From contig SVBJ01000015.1 of NCBI GenBank assembly GCA_015058955.1, positions 1 to 43,626 of the forward strand: a stretch of DNA of 43,626 bases, in the 5' to 3' direction. Below are positions 15,518 to 26,070 of the stretch, in pieces; within the stretch, counting starts at the first letter, position 1, and every line of letters begins with the position of its first letter. The DNA comes from Erysipelotrichaceae bacterium (GTDB taxonomy: Bacteria > Bacillota_I > Bacilli_A > Erysipelotrichales > Erysipelotrichaceae). A program made the position numbers and the translations under genes. A model generated the notes under the pieces. It did no database searches, had not been told where the DNA came from, and saw nothing but the letters and a program-made list of their open reading frames with translations.

Positions 15518-18500
15518 TTACTTCTTTGTCTCTGCCGGTATCTGGCTGGCAGCAACCGGCTTGACACTGGCAACCGGCTGATTGGCGATCTTGATGCCAT
15601 TGCGCTGGAAGATCTGCAGCAATGACTTGTTGAGATATCTGTTGATGCCGCGGACATCCTTTTCCGAACATCTGGCTATGACGGTAACAGTGTAGCGTCT
15701 CTCAGCCAGTTCGGAAACACCCAGACTGGTTGGTCCGTCCAGGATCTGTCCGTTGTCTTCCTTAAGCAGCGGCAGTTCGCGGTTCAGTACTTCCTCAACG
15801 ATATCGATATCCTGTCCATACTCCAGACCGATCGTGGCAGAAGCGACAGAAGTTTCCTTGGTCATGTTAAGTACTCCGGAGATCTCACTGTTGTTGAAGA
15901 TCTTGACGTTGCCGCCTCCGGAGATCTTGGTCGTTCTTAAGCCGATATCGGTAACCGTACCGCGGAATCCGTTAATTGTAACAATGTCGCCGACACGGAA
16001 TTCACCTTCAAAAACGATGAAGATACCGGCGATGATATCCTTGATCAGACTCTGAGCACCCAAGCCTATGACCAGAGACAGGATTCCGGCACTGGCCAGC
16101 AGATTAGGTGAATCGACTCCAAATAAATACAGACAGTAGAACAGAGCACCGATCGTTCCGCCGTATTTGACAATTGACAGTAACAGATGGCCGATCGTCT
16201 CACCCCGGGTTCCCAGCAGTGAAGTACACAGACGGACCGGGATCCTGAACAGTTCAATGGCAATCAGGGTCATTAAGATGACCATGATGGCAGCGCTCAG
16301 GGCAAACAGGTTAGGACTTCTGTCCCATCCTCTGGACAGAATGTAATTGACGATGGAATCATTGGAAGTTCTGTTGATTCCGACAGCTGACAGTACAAAG
16401 TACAGCACCGGGATGGCAATGATCCATCCCAGAATGGATACAAGCTTCATTTCCGGTGAACGCTCATTCCAAGGAATGCGTTGATTATTCCAGCGGATCT
16501 GGGCCATTGTCGTACTGGCAAAGCGGCCTGACGGCAGGATTATGCTGAAAATCGATGAATTCAGATTATCATCGCCTTTCACATCACTGATCAGATCATA
16601 GACTTCATCATTGACGGTGGAAGTAATCGTAACCGACAGTAACAGCAGTGCAATCATGAACAGACATACACCTGCTGTGATCAGAGAAATTGAGCCGCGG
16701 CTGGTATACATGCTTGCCTGCGGTAAGGCTGTAGCGATGAAATATTTATCGATGAAACGGAATACCTGGAAATATGATACGCCGTTTATCCTGTTGAATC
16801 CGTAATAAACATCTCCGGTAAAGGCCTTTGATGATACCCCAAGCTCAGCAGCGGTTTTTCCGATGCTGGCCTTTACCGGAGAATACACACAGGTGTGTTC
16901 CGGAGTATTGTCAAACATGATCATGGAGCCTCCTGACAGCATTTCCGTTGACAGGATGGCATCGGCATTGGTGTCAGCCATAATCGAGCTGACCAGTTCG
17001 CTGTCCAGAGCTATCTGCAGCATAGATCTGTGTCTGGTAATGTTGCCGGCCTTGGTAACGTTGCTGACACCTTCCCGGGCACAGGCTTCTTCATAGGCAT
17101 ATCTGGAAACATAGACGGTTTCGCCATTGGCAGCCTTGGTGGTAAAGTAATGCATTGAGATGCCGAAATACTGGGAATTTACCCCAAGATCATCGGTCAT
17201 GGCTGTCTGCAGATAACTGTCAGTTTTTCCTTCCAGTACCCGGCGGAACGGATATGAATGATCATCAGGGTTCTGACTCAGAGAAAAGAACCAGTTGCCT
17301 GTATTGGTCGCAATCGTATGACCGTCTTCATCGAAGATGTAAATTGCCTCAATGCGGTTTTCATCACAAAGCTGCTGCAGTATTGCGGAATTGGCTACAG
17401 ATTTCAAACGGTTGCCCTCATCATCGATCAGGAACTGTCTGTTGCCTTTGTCATCGTAAATGCTGTGATAGAATTCTGAACCGGTATTAAGAACTTCCGG
17501 GCTTTCCTCCGCGAAGAAGGACAGAAGCTTGGCGGTTGAAATGAACCGGGATTTATAGTAATCTTCAATGACTTCACGGCTTTCAATGCTTTCTTCATAA
17601 CGGCCGATTACTTCCTGCAGGATGACGTTGGACTTGTCAATTCCTTCGGTTATTTCCAGAAGAGTCTGAGTATAGAAAGTAATGGCATATACCACAATGA
17701 TGCCTATCATCATTAACGGCATTACCTTTTTAAAGACTGATTTGTTGAAATACATTGGTTTTTCCGGATCGCTGCTCAGCATGATCTTTTCCGGCTTGAT
17801 GTTATTGCGGATAAAGTCATTTCTGACAAATACGGCATAAAGCAGGCACAGCGTCATTACGATAATGAATCCCATAACTGACCATAACAGAACGTACTTG
17901 TCACGGGAACCCATGGTCTTTGATCTGGCAGCAGCCACGATCACGGTATCGTCACCAAACGCCCTGGAAGTACAGTAGTACTTCTCCCCGAGAATGGTCT
18001 GAACACCCCGGTATCCGTCGGTCATGATGTCCTGGTTAAGTCCGGTATTATAGGCATTCTGTCCTGTCAGCAGGTCAGTGCCGTTTTTATAGTACATGAA
18101 CAGGTCATCTGTTCTGTTAACCGCAAACAGGAAGCCGTCATTGATGACAGACATACGGCTTAATACTGCGGACACATCTTTCAGAGAAGCGATGCGCTCG
18201 TCCAGAGCCCAGGAACTGGTCCCCATCGCCAGAACATACTGGCTGTCACCATAGAAATACGGCATTGCATAATAATAGTAGGTTCCATAAATGTTCTTTA
18301 CCAGAACCGGCTCGGAATTGTGACTCATTTTCAGCATCCGGTTAAGGTTATCCTGCGTCACAAAAGCAGTTGTGGCCAGGTTACGGCCGAACAGTTCTTC
18401 ATTGGAAGTTACCACAACATTGCCATTTTCATCCAGCAGAAACAGATTTGATATTCCTGCCGGTGAAGAGAGTTCGGTAAACATCTCGGCACGAACATTG

Positions 18501-18835
18501 TTTTCGTTGGCCATCATTTTTTCAAAAAGGCCTTTTTTAAACAGCAGTTCTATGTCATCCATGGTATTCCAGTTTCCCTGGTGGAAGATATTGGTCAGGC
18601 TTTCGGAGTTTTCGGTATTTTTGTCCAGAATGGAAACCACTTCTGTCAGAGCCAGGTTGTTATTCTCCTGCTGCTTGATTATTGAAGTCTTTGACTGAAC
18701 ATTGCTGAGGAAAGCATATATTGCAATTGCACCGAAAAGCATCATCACCATGTTTGCGATGATGTTGGCCGTAACGATCCTCTCGTTTCTGGTCAATTTC
18801 TGATTTTCCATGATTTCTGTCTGATTGTTATCCAT
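15518..18835 (-). CDS. MscS-family channel with two extracytoplasmic sensor regions
   Basis: A very long MscS-type protein (1105 aa; E. coli MscS has 286). TM1 (~23-44) and TM2 (~313-336) enclose a ~270-residue Cache-like sensor region. TM3 (~370-388) and TM4 (~716-737) enclose a second ~325-residue one. Then come a short cytoplasmic linker, TMs at ~797-819, 842-866 and 881-907, and the pore helix and beta domain: LLASAGILSLVIGLGAQSL (912-930), VFEGEFRVGD (941-950) and INGFRGTVTDIGLRTTK (954-970). The C-terminal cytoplasmic alpha/beta domain is present. It could release solutes when membrane tension or an extracellular ligand changes. It begins the operon with the binding lipoprotein. Sensor domain names are inferred from topology. 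Confidence 0.88.
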   Translation of the reverse strand: MDNNQTEIMENQKLTRNERIVTANIIANMVMMLFGAIAIYAFLSNVQSKTSIIKQQENNNLALTEVVSILDKNTENSESLTNIFHQGNWNTMDDIELLFKKGLFEKMMANENNVRAEMFTELSSPAGISNLFLLDENGNVVVTSNEELFGRNLATTAFVTQDNLNRMLKMSHNSEPVLVKNIYGTYYYYAMPYFYGDSQYVLAMGTSSWALDERIASLKDVSAVLSRMSVINDGFLFAVNRTDDLFMYYKNGTDLLTGQNAYNTGLNQDIMTDGYRGVQTILGEKYYCTSRAFGDDTVIVAAARSKTMGSRDKYVLLWSVMGFIIVMTLCLLYAVFVRNDFIRNNIKPEKIMLSSDPEKPMYFNKSVFKKVMPLMMIGIIVVYAITFYTQTLLEITEGIDKSNVILQEVIGRYEESIESREVIEDYYKSRFISTAKLLSFFAEESPEVLNTGSEFYHSIYDDKGNRQFLIDDEGNRLKSVANSAILQQLCDENRIEAIYIFDEDGHTIATNTGNWFFSLSQNPDDHSYPFRRVLEGKTDSYLQTAMTDDLGVNSQYFGISMHYFTTKAANGETVYVSRYAYEEACAREGVSNVTKAGNITRHRSMLQIALDSELVSSIMADTNADAILSTEMLSGGSMIMFDNTPEHTCVYSPVKASIGKTAAELGVSSKAFTGDVYYGFNRINGVSYFQVFRFIDKYFIATALPQASMYTSRGSISLITAGVCLFMIALLLLSVTITSTVNDEVYDLISDVKGDDNLNSSIFSIILPSGRFASTTMAQIRWNNQRIPWNERSPEMKLVSILGWIIAIPVLYFVLSAVGINRTSNDSIVNYILSRGWDRSPNLFALSAAIMVILMTLIAIELFRIPVRLCTSLLGTRGETIGHLLLSIVKYGGTIGALFYCLYLFGVDSPNLLASAGILSLVIGLGAQSLIKDIIAGIFIVFEGEFRVGDIVTINGFRGTVTDIGLRTTKISGGGNVKIFNNSEISGVLNMTKETSVASATIGLEYGQDIDIVEEVLNRELPLLKEDNGQILDGPTSLGVSELAERRYTVTVIARCSEKDVRGINRYLNKSLLQIFQRNGIKIANQPVASVKPVAASQIPAETKK

Positions 18836-19007
18836 AAAACTACTCCATTGCCTTTTTCTATTATAAACAAGGCTATAAACGATTATACCCTATTATATAT
18901 TTTAAAATAAGATGTTCTCTTTTTACAATATAAAGAATCATTCAGGATGAAGCAGTTTGCACCTGGCTTGTTAACGGGATGTCCCGGATTTTACTAAAAA
19001 CAGATAA
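18836..19007. other. AT-rich intergenic region upstream of the channel gene
   Basis: No gene is seen. On the minus strand TATAAT-like hexamers occur at 18882-18887, 18892-18897 and 18860-18865 and may serve the channel operon, but no well-spaced -35 box stands out. Confidence 0.4.
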
Positions 19008-19010
19008 AGA

Positions 19011-19039
19011 AAATGCCTGCTGAATATATTCAGCAGGCA
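19011..19039 (-). terminator. Terminator of the beta-glucoside operon
   Basis: TGCCTGCTGAA (19014-19024) pairs perfectly with TTCAGCAGGCA (19029-19039) around TATA. On the minus strand the stem is followed by TTTTC. Confidence 0.85.
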
Positions 19040-19069
19040 AATTTCCCCTTTTGGATCAAATCGTTTTAA

Positions 19070-20569
<1,500 letters not shown>

Positions 20570-20572
20570 TCA

Positions 20573-22054
20573 TTAGCCCTGAGCGTCAATTTCATCAGCC
20601 TTTTCGTCCTTGTACAGGAAGAGTGTAGCGACAAATGTAACGGCAGCACCAACCACGCAGGCAATGATCATGCCGGTTAAGTCAGCTGTTGAACGGGTCT
20701 GAGGGTTGATGAATACCGGGAATGTGAAGATGTTAGGAGGTCCGCCTGCATATGAACCAACGTTCATCAGAACGCAGACAATGCCGCCGACTGCTGAACC
20801 GATCATGGCAGCATATAACGGTGTCTTATACTTGAAGGTAATACCGTACATGCCTGGTTCAGAGATGCCAGGAATTGCATCTGAGAATGCGCATGAATAA
20901 GCCAGTGCTTTGCGGTCAGCATTCTTTGCTTTAATACCGACAGCCAGGCAGGCAGCAGCCTGAGTATACTGGAACAGGAATCCGGCTGGATGTGTCAGTG
21001 GGTTCTTGCCATATTTCTGGCCGATTGCCATGGCAACAGCCATCAGGTTGAAGTGCATGCCGGTGATGACAATGTATGGATATAATGCACAGAAGACAGG
21101 GATGATTACCGGTCCAATCGGACTGTTCATTAAGCCAATCATTAATCCGGCAAATGATTCAGATAATCTTGCACCTATCGGAGCCAGTACCAGTAATGCC
21201 AGAGGTAACATGATGACCAGTTCAAGAACCGGTACGAAGACGAATCTCACTACCTTTGGAATGATCTTGTTTAACAGCTTTTCAACATATCCCATTACAA
21301 ATACGCACAGAATGATTGGAATGATGGTATTTGTATATGTTGCCGGATAGATTGGTAAGCCAAACAGGAAACCGGCATTGCCTGTACCAGGAATGATCAT
21401 CGGAGGTCCGCCCGGCTGAGGAATGGTTGCACCGGTTCCGGCCTTGCAGAGTTCTACAAAATCAGGATATACCAGGATCAGACCCATTAAGATACCCATG
21501 GCAGTCTTGACATGGAATCTCTTGGCAGCAGCATAACCTACCAGAACAGGCAGGAAGTAATATGCTACGTTGTAAACCCAGGTAAATGTTGCCAGTGTAG
21601 GTGAATCAGCAGGAATAACCTTCAGATTTACCAGCAGTACGACAAATGCCTGTAACAGACCACAGGCCAGCAGAGCCGGAAGGATCGGGAATACGCAGGC
21701 AACGATTGCCGGGAAGATTGAACCAAGGATCTCCTTGAATGATTTCTTCCTGGTCAGTTCAGGGTCCAGATTTTCATCAATGGCAGCTGCTCTGGCAACG
21801 CCTGAGGCATTGACAAAGGCTTCATAGACTTCATTGATGTCATTGCCGATGATTACCTGAACCTGGTCACCGATCATCTGAGTACCGATGACGCCAAGTT
21901 TCTTGATTTCATCAAGCTTGACCAGACTTGTATCCTTAGGTGTGATGCGCAGTCTGGTAAGACAGTGTGCGGCATGGGCAATATTATCCTTGCCGCCGAT
22001 CAGTTCGACTATTCTGGAAGCAAGTTCAGCATAGTCCTTTGCACTTTTTGCCAT
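20573..22054 (-). CDS. PTS beta-glucoside-type transporter subunit EIIBC
   Basis: A 493-residue membrane permease of the glucose-glucoside PTS superfamily. An N-terminal EIIB domain (1-~85) has the phospho-cysteine Cys31 in AHCLTRLR. EIIC (~105-485) has about ten membrane segments, with GISEPGMYGI near its end. There is no C-terminal EIIA domain, unlike full-length BglP, so EIIA must come from elsewhere. EIIBC proteins of this type carry beta-glucosides, sucrose, trehalose or MurNAc; the GH1 and MupG neighbours support beta-glucosides or a MurNAc-containing sugar. GAAAGGAG sets ATG 22054 as start. Confidence 0.92.
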   Translation of the reverse strand: MAKSAKDYAELASRIVELIGGKDNIAHAAHCLTRLRITPKDTSLVKLDEIKKLGVIGTQMIGDQVQVIIGNDINEVYEAFVNASGVARAAAIDENLDPELTRKKSFKEILGSIFPAIVACVFPILPALLACGLLQAFVVLLVNLKVIPADSPTLATFTWVYNVAYYFLPVLVGYAAAKRFHVKTAMGILMGLILVYPDFVELCKAGTGATIPQPGGPPMIIPGTGNAGFLFGLPIYPATYTNTIIPIILCVFVMGYVEKLLNKIIPKVVRFVFVPVLELVIMLPLALLVLAPIGARLSESFAGLMIGLMNSPIGPVIIPVFCALYPYIVITGMHFNLMAVAMAIGQKYGKNPLTHPAGFLFQYTQAAACLAVGIKAKNADRKALAYSCAFSDAIPGISEPGMYGITFKYKTPLYAAMIGSAVGGIVCVLMNVGSYAGGPPNIFTFPVFINPQTRSTADLTGMIIACVVGAAVTFVATLFLYKDEKADEIDAQG

Positions 22055-22109
22055 AATTTCTCCTTTCAATTATTATGTTTATTCCATATCCATAATGGAT
22101 ATAATGGCC

Positions 22110-23273
22110 TTATCTGGTTATAAATCCGAAATTCGTGCCGTATTTCAGATAATCAAGCAGGAACATTTCCTCCCGGGCAATTCGACCTACGTAGTTCATG
22201 GTTCCGGTATTCCTGATCCTCTTCATTGCGATATGTACTTCACCCTTGTAACGGGTTGCCAGATCGTTGAGGATCACAACGTCTCCAGGTTCGAAATATT
22301 CCCTGTCACACTTTCGCGGTTCAACCGGAGTGAAGCGATAATCCATTCTGCCCCATCTTGAGCGGATGATGATGCGGGTATATTCACTGACATTATGCTT
22401 ATTGAAGACCAGCAGGATCTCCTTTTCCACATCGGTAACATCATCTGCCAGTTCTATGGTCAGCGGTATTCTTTCAATGTCGCCAATCGGGATCTGGGTC
22501 CTTAAACCCGGGAAGTAGAACGGCCTGTCTTCTGCATAGACATAGCACTGCTTCACTGTCTCGGCAACTTCCTTCAGTTCCGCTTCCGAAGCGAAGGCAT
22601 TACCGATGATCATTTCATCGCAGCCCAGTGCCAGATTATGTCTGACCTGCAGTCCTATCGGCAGATCTCTGTCATCTTCAATGGTCGGCAGCCCATCAGA
22701 TACCGGCCAGGGACCGTGAGTCCCCGGTGTAGTGGAGGTAATGAAGATCTGGGTCTTTATTCCCGCTTCCTTAAAGAAACTGTTAGCCTCCAGAACATCC
22801 TGACTGTCTGCTCCGGTATTTCTTAACGGGTAGAAATTGTAGGAACCGATAATCCTGTTCTTATCTCCGCCCATTTCAATTATCTTCTTAACTGTCGGGA
22901 CCAGACTGGCATTGAGCTGAACGCTTAAGCCTTCCTTATTATTAACGATTGCAACATCTCTTTCGTCATTGAACATCAGGTCAAGACGGAGAACATCCAG
23001 GCCTATTTCCCTGAAAATGGACAGATCATCAGCACTGCAGCCCATCTGCATGAAGAAACGGGCATTGCAGTCACCGTAGACCAGCATTCCATGTCTGTGA
23101 GCAGCCTCACAGAGTTCCCTGAAATAGGAAATGATCTCATCCCTGGAACCTTCTACTGAAAACAGACTGGTAAATACTCTGGTAAAACCGTATTTTTCCG
23201 CCAGAGTGAGATAGTTTTCAATCTGCTGACTGGTTTCCTGTTCGGGATATAATGAAACACCTAACTGTATCAT
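22110..23273 (-). CDS. MupG/DUF871-family TIM-barrel protein
   Basis: A 387-residue protein of the DUF871/MupG family: N-terminal TIM barrel opening with LGVSLYPEQET, a barrel strand GLDVLRLD, and LGCDEMIIGNAFASE; the C-terminal domain has IPLTIELADDV and ending GFITR. S. aureus MupG is a 6-phospho-N-acetylmuramidase that splits MurNAc-6P-GlcNAc. With the neighbouring EIIBC and GH1 it suggests uptake and hydrolysis of phosphorylated disaccharides, possibly from cell wall. First gene of the RAT-controlled operon. Whether the substrate is MurNAc-linked or another disaccharide cannot be settled from sequence. Confidence 0.85.
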   Translation of the reverse strand: MIQLGVSLYPEQETSQQIENYLTLAEKYGFTRVFTSLFSVEGSRDEIISYFRELCEAAHRHGMLVYGDCNARFFMQMGCSADDLSIFREIGLDVLRLDLMFNDERDVAIVNNKEGLSVQLNASLVPTVKKIIEMGGDKNRIIGSYNFYPLRNTGADSQDVLEANSFFKEAGIKTQIFITSTTPGTHGPWPVSDGLPTIEDDRDLPIGLQVRHNLALGCDEMIIGNAFASEAELKEVAETVKQCYVYAEDRPFYFPGLRTQIPIGDIERIPLTIELADDVTDVEKEILLVFNKHNVSEYTRIIIRSRWGRMDYRFTPVEPRKCDREYFEPGDVVILNDLATRYKGEVHIAMKRIRNTGTMNYVGRIAREEMFLLDYLKYGTNFGFITR

Positions 23274-23307
23274 GTCATCCTTCCTCTCTGTTTATGATTA
23301 TTGTTGT

Positions 23308-23388
23308 AAAAAAATAACTCCAATGCCGCCTTAAAACAATACTGAATAACAGATATTCATAATGTTCTAAGGATAAGCCTCGGAGTCA
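23308..23388 (-). terminator. Leader terminator overlapping the RAT element
   Basis: On the minus strand TGACTCC (from 23388-23382, inside the RAT) can pair with GGAGTTA (from 23321-23315), which is followed by seven T (23314-23308). Formation of the RAT uses the same bases, so the two folds exclude each other, as in BglG/LicT-controlled leaders. A second weaker pairing TAACTC (23396-23391) with GAGTTA is also possible. The long loop makes exact folding uncertain. Confidence 0.55.
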
Positions 23389-23404
23389 GCGAGTTACAAA
23401 CCTT
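23369..23404 (-). promoter_or_regulatory. RAT-like ribonucleic antiterminator of the mupG-PTS-GH1 operon
   Basis: The minus-strand leader contains GGTTTGTAACTC and, ten bases after, GAGGCTTATCC. These match the two halves of SacY/LicT/BglG RAT elements (sacB-type GGTTTGTTACTG...CAGGCAAGACC, recalled) closely in the 5' half. AAGG and CCTT close the outer stem, CTC and GAG the inner stem, leaving the two asymmetric internal loops typical of RATs. No BglG-family protein gene is in the window, so the regulator must be encoded elsewhere. Confidence 0.65.
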
Positions 23405-23417
23405 AACTTCTAAATTC

Positions 23418-23447
23418 ATTTTATTATTTTATAAAATATGTTGTCAA
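23418..23447 (-). promoter_or_regulatory. Sigma-A-type promoter of the beta-glucoside operon
   Basis: On the minus strand a perfect TTGACA (23447-23442) is separated by 18 bases from TAAAAT (23423-23418). Transcription should begin about 7-10 bases before the RAT element, with a leader of ~135 bases before the MupG start. Confidence 0.7.
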
Positions 23448-23547
23448 TATCTTCCTGTGATCCAATATGGTTACACTGGTTCACTGCAGTTTTCTGTCAT
23501 GGTACTGCTGTGTTACAATAATAAAAAGAGAAAGTGAACGGAAGATA

Positions 23548-23763
23548 ATGTTTTTCAAAAAGAAGATTGTAAAAAAGACATATGATCCTGATAAGCGCAA
23601 GCCGGCCATCAGGGCCAGTATCTGCACCGGGGAACAGGTAGCCGGTTTCATTGATCTGCAAAGCGGTCATTTTGACGAGATCCTGCTGATCAGAAATCCC
23701 AATGACCTGCAGGAATTCAAGGATACCTACGGCATAACCGGTGACCTGGACATTATTTACTGA
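23548..23763 (+). CDS. Conserved small protein, 71 aa
   Basis: A basic N-terminus (MFFKKKIVKKTYD) leads into a compact domain with SICTGEQVAGF, FDEILLIRNPNDLQEF and a YGI segment. Small proteins of this type recur in Clostridia-like genomes, sometimes labelled aspartate-dehydrogenase-domain proteins although far too short to be enzymes; no function is known. ATG 23548 has only GGAAG upstream; an in-frame start at 23467 runs into the promoter region (TACAAT at 23514-23519) and is less likely. The next gene begins 16 bases later, so an operon with the SDR is likely. Confidence 0.75.
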   Translation: MFFKKKIVKKTYDPDKRKPAIRASICTGEQVAGFIDLQSGHFDEILLIRNPNDLQEFKDTYGITGDLDIIY

Positions 23764-23779
23764 AAACCGGGGGTGACCT

Positions 23780-24571
23780 ATGAATAAAACAGCGATCGTT
23801 ACCGGCGGTTCATCGGGAATCGGTCTGCAGACTGCCCTTTCCCTGCACCAGGATCATGACTATGATGTCTATGTGCTTTCCCGCCATGAATTTGAAATGG
23901 AAGGTCTGCATCACTTCTGCTGTGATGTTTCAAATGAAGAAGAAGTCAGAAAAACCGTTGAACGGATAATACGGGAAGCAGGAAGACTGGATCTGGTCGT
24001 TAACTGTGCCGGCATGGGCATCTCCGGTGCCCTGGAATTTACCGAACATCAGCAGGCCAGAACTCTTTTTGATGTCAATTTCTTCGGGACTGTCAATGTC
24101 AACAAGGCATGCATCGGATACCTGCGTGAAACAAAGGGCAGAATAATAAACATTTCTTCAGTTGCCGGGGTCGTACCGATTCCCTTCCAGAGCTTCTACA
24201 GTGCCTCCAAGGCCGCCATCAATTCCTATTCGTTAGCTCTGGCCAATGAACTGAAACCGTTTGGCATCTCGGTATGTGCCGTCATGCCCGGTGATACTGC
24301 CACCGGTTTTACCGCTGCCCGTAAGAAAAGCGAAGAAGGAGACGATCTGTATTCAGGGCGCATTTCCCGTTCCGTTTCCCGAATGGAAAAGGATGAACTC
24401 AATGGAACTGACAGTGCCGTTTCCGGCAAGACCATCGCATCCCTGGCAGCATCCGGTCACCTTCCTCCTCTGTATACAATAGGTTTCAGCTATAAGCTGG
24501 TAAACATTCTGATCAGGATACTGCCGGTAAGCCTGGCTCAGAAACTCATATATCTGTTATATGCCAGATAA
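23780..24571 (+). CDS. Short-chain dehydrogenase/reductase (SDR)
   Basis: A classical SDR of 263 residues. TGGSSGIG (8-15) binds the cofactor, NCAG (75-78) is kept, and the catalytic Ser127, Tyr140 and Lys144 (YSASK) are present. Arg35 after the second strand suggests NADPH preference. The C-terminus ends in a hydrophobic segment (LVNILIRILPVSLAQKLIYLL), which may touch the membrane, as in SDRs acting on lipids. GGGGGTGA precedes the ATG. Substrate unknown. Confidence 0.9.
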   Translation: MNKTAIVTGGSSGIGLQTALSLHQDHDYDVYVLSRHEFEMEGLHHFCCDVSNEEEVRKTVERIIREAGRLDLVVNCAGMGISGALEFTEHQQARTLFDVNFFGTVNVNKACIGYLRETKGRIINISSVAGVVPIPFQSFYSASKAAINSYSLALANELKPFGISVCAVMPGDTATGFTAARKKSEEGDDLYSGRISRSVSRMEKDELNGTDSAVSGKTIASLAASGHLPPLYTIGFSYKLVNILIRILPVSLAQKLIYLLYAR

Positions 24572-24593
24572 TCAACTGCAAAAAGGAGGCACT

Positions 24594-25115
24594 ATGATCG
24601 AACTGTTAAAAGAAAGATTTCTTGCCAACATGCAGCGCCATCCCGCCGTTTCATGGGACGACGTTGAAAAAGCACTTAATGACAATGCTGATGTGCTTGA
24701 GGTTTTGAAACGCATGGAAGAAAGCGGCGGTCAGCCTGACGTGATTGGTACTGACCCCAAAACCGGGAAGTTCATCTTCTGTGACTGCTCACCGGAAAGT
24801 CCGGAAGGACGCAGAAACCTGTGCTACGATAATGAAGCCCTGGCGAAGCGTAAGAAGAATCCTCCAGTATCCAGCGTTAAAGCTCAGGCCGAGCAGATGG
24901 GAGTCAGCTTACTGGATGAGGAAATATACCGTCATCTGCAGCAGCTGGGTCAGTTTGACCTGAAGACTTCCAGCTGGCTGGAAACTCCTGAAGACATTCG
25001 TAAGCTTGGAGGAGCCATTTTCGCTGAAAGACGCTATGGAACAGTATTTGTATTCCACAACGGGGCTGACTCATATTATTCCGTCCGTGGCTGGCGAGGA
25101 TACATCTTACTTTAG
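24594..25115 (+). CDS. DUF4256-family protein
   Basis: A 173-residue protein matching DUF4256: FLANMQRHPAVSWDDVEKAL at the N-terminus, GGQPDVIG, FCDCSPESPEGRRNLCYD in the middle and FVFHNGADSYYSVRGWRG at the end. Known members are common in Firmicutes and lack a function; the cysteine pair at CDC does not form an obvious metal site. AAGGAGG at 24583-24589 fixes ATG 24594 rather than the in-frame start at 24561 inside the SDR gene. Last gene of its operon, followed by a terminator. Confidence 0.9.
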   Translation: MIELLKERFLANMQRHPAVSWDDVEKALNDNADVLEVLKRMEESGGQPDVIGTDPKTGKFIFCDCSPESPEGRRNLCYDNEALAKRKKNPPVSSVKAQAEQMGVSLLDEEIYRHLQQLGQFDLKTSSWLETPEDIRKLGGAIFAERRYGTVFVFHNGADSYYSVRGWRGYILL

Positions 25116-25132
25116 TTTGATACACAATGAAA

Positions 25133-25162
25133 ACAGATGGATCAATCCATCTGTTGTTTTTT
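25133..25162 (+). terminator. Intrinsic terminator after the DUF4256 gene
   Basis: ACAGATGG (25133-25140) pairs with CCATCTGT (25147-25154), then TGTTTTTT follows. Confidence 0.8.
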
Positions 25163-25163
25163 A

Positions 25164-25991
25164 TCAGAATATTCTTTCCCTGGTTATTAACTCACCCACA
25201 TAAGTGAAGCCGTAACTGATCAGTTCCTGTTCCAGTTTCTCATTTACCGCGCAGAAGGTACAGGTTACTTCCGGAATGTTGCGGCAATAAGCCAGATTAA
25301 CGGCATAGTCCAATCCCTTTTTATAATCTCCTCCCAGCATCAGGACAAAGAGCTTGGCGCCGTGCTGGAAACGCGTCCCTGCACAGACGAAATTGCCTTC
25401 CTCATCCTCCCGGAAAAATCCCTGATCCGCCAGCATGCGGATGTTCGGCTCATTCACTCCATACCAGGTACGGTTACCGGAAATGAAGTTACCGTATTGC
25501 TCAGCCAGGGGCACAGCCAGCTGAGTGGCTCTTTCCCAGTCAGCATAACGGAAACCTCCCCTGCTGCCGCTGCCGCTTATCTTCAGAGTATATTCCTTAT
25601 GATCATAGACGTTGACCAGGCCGTATCTTTCAGCCAGTCCGGAACTGCGCACATTTCTTCTGCCGGTATATATGGACAGACTGGTACAGTGATACTTCTG
25701 ATCACATAACTCCAGGGCTTTTTCATATAAGGCTTTGCCGACACCCTGATTCTGATGTTCAGGAAGTACTCTTAAGGCTTCAAACCAGCCGGCACCATCA
25801 GGCATTACAGCCAGATGGGCAATTCCCACCATTTCATCATTATCATAAGCGCACAGAAAGCTGCCCTTACTGTTAAAGAAATAGTTCCAGGCTGTTTCCA
25901 CATAGGCATAATTGCCCATGGTTCCTCTTTCTACGGCATCTGCCCTGCTTACCAGATCAAAGTCCCTGCTGCTTAACTCAATTACCTTCAT
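25164..25991 (-). CDS. GNAT acetyltransferase with a second C-terminal domain
   Basis: A 275-residue protein. Residues ~15-145 are a GNAT domain with the acetyl-CoA motif RVLPEHQNQGVGKALYEKAL and an AERYGLV C-terminal signature. Residues ~150-275 have no clear motif and may be a degenerate second GNAT-like domain. The acceptor is unknown. AAGGG is eight bases upstream of the ATG. Convergent with the DUF4256 gene and transcribed alone. Confidence 0.85.
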   Translation of the reverse strand: MKVIELSSRDFDLVSRADAVERGTMGNYAYVETAWNYFFNSKGSFLCAYDNDEMVGIAHLAVMPDGAGWFEALRVLPEHQNQGVGKALYEKALELCDQKYHCTSLSIYTGRRNVRSSGLAERYGLVNVYDHKEYTLKISGSGSRGGFRYADWERATQLAVPLAEQYGNFISGNRTWYGVNEPNIRMLADQGFFREDEEGNFVCAGTRFQHGAKLFVLMLGGDYKKGLDYAVNLAYCRNIPEVTCTFCAVNEKLEQELISYGFTYVGELITRERIF

Positions 25992-26070
25992 AGAAATGCC
26001 CTTCTTTTATTTCCCATATTGTACCGTAAAAGATGTCATATGTTGACAGATACGCTCTTTACCGGCAAAG

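Noticed and set aside
14439-15671. Longer reading of the binding lipoprotein from 15671
   Set aside because: The first 56 codons overlap the end of the channel gene in another frame; GGAGGGG and a clear lipoprotein signal peptide begin at 15503.
18975-18986. Small hairpin CGGG-ATGT-CCCG before the channel-lipoprotein/GH1 boundary
   Set aside because: A four-base stem followed by GATTTTA is too weak to call a terminator when a perfect 11-base stem lies nearby at 19014-19039.
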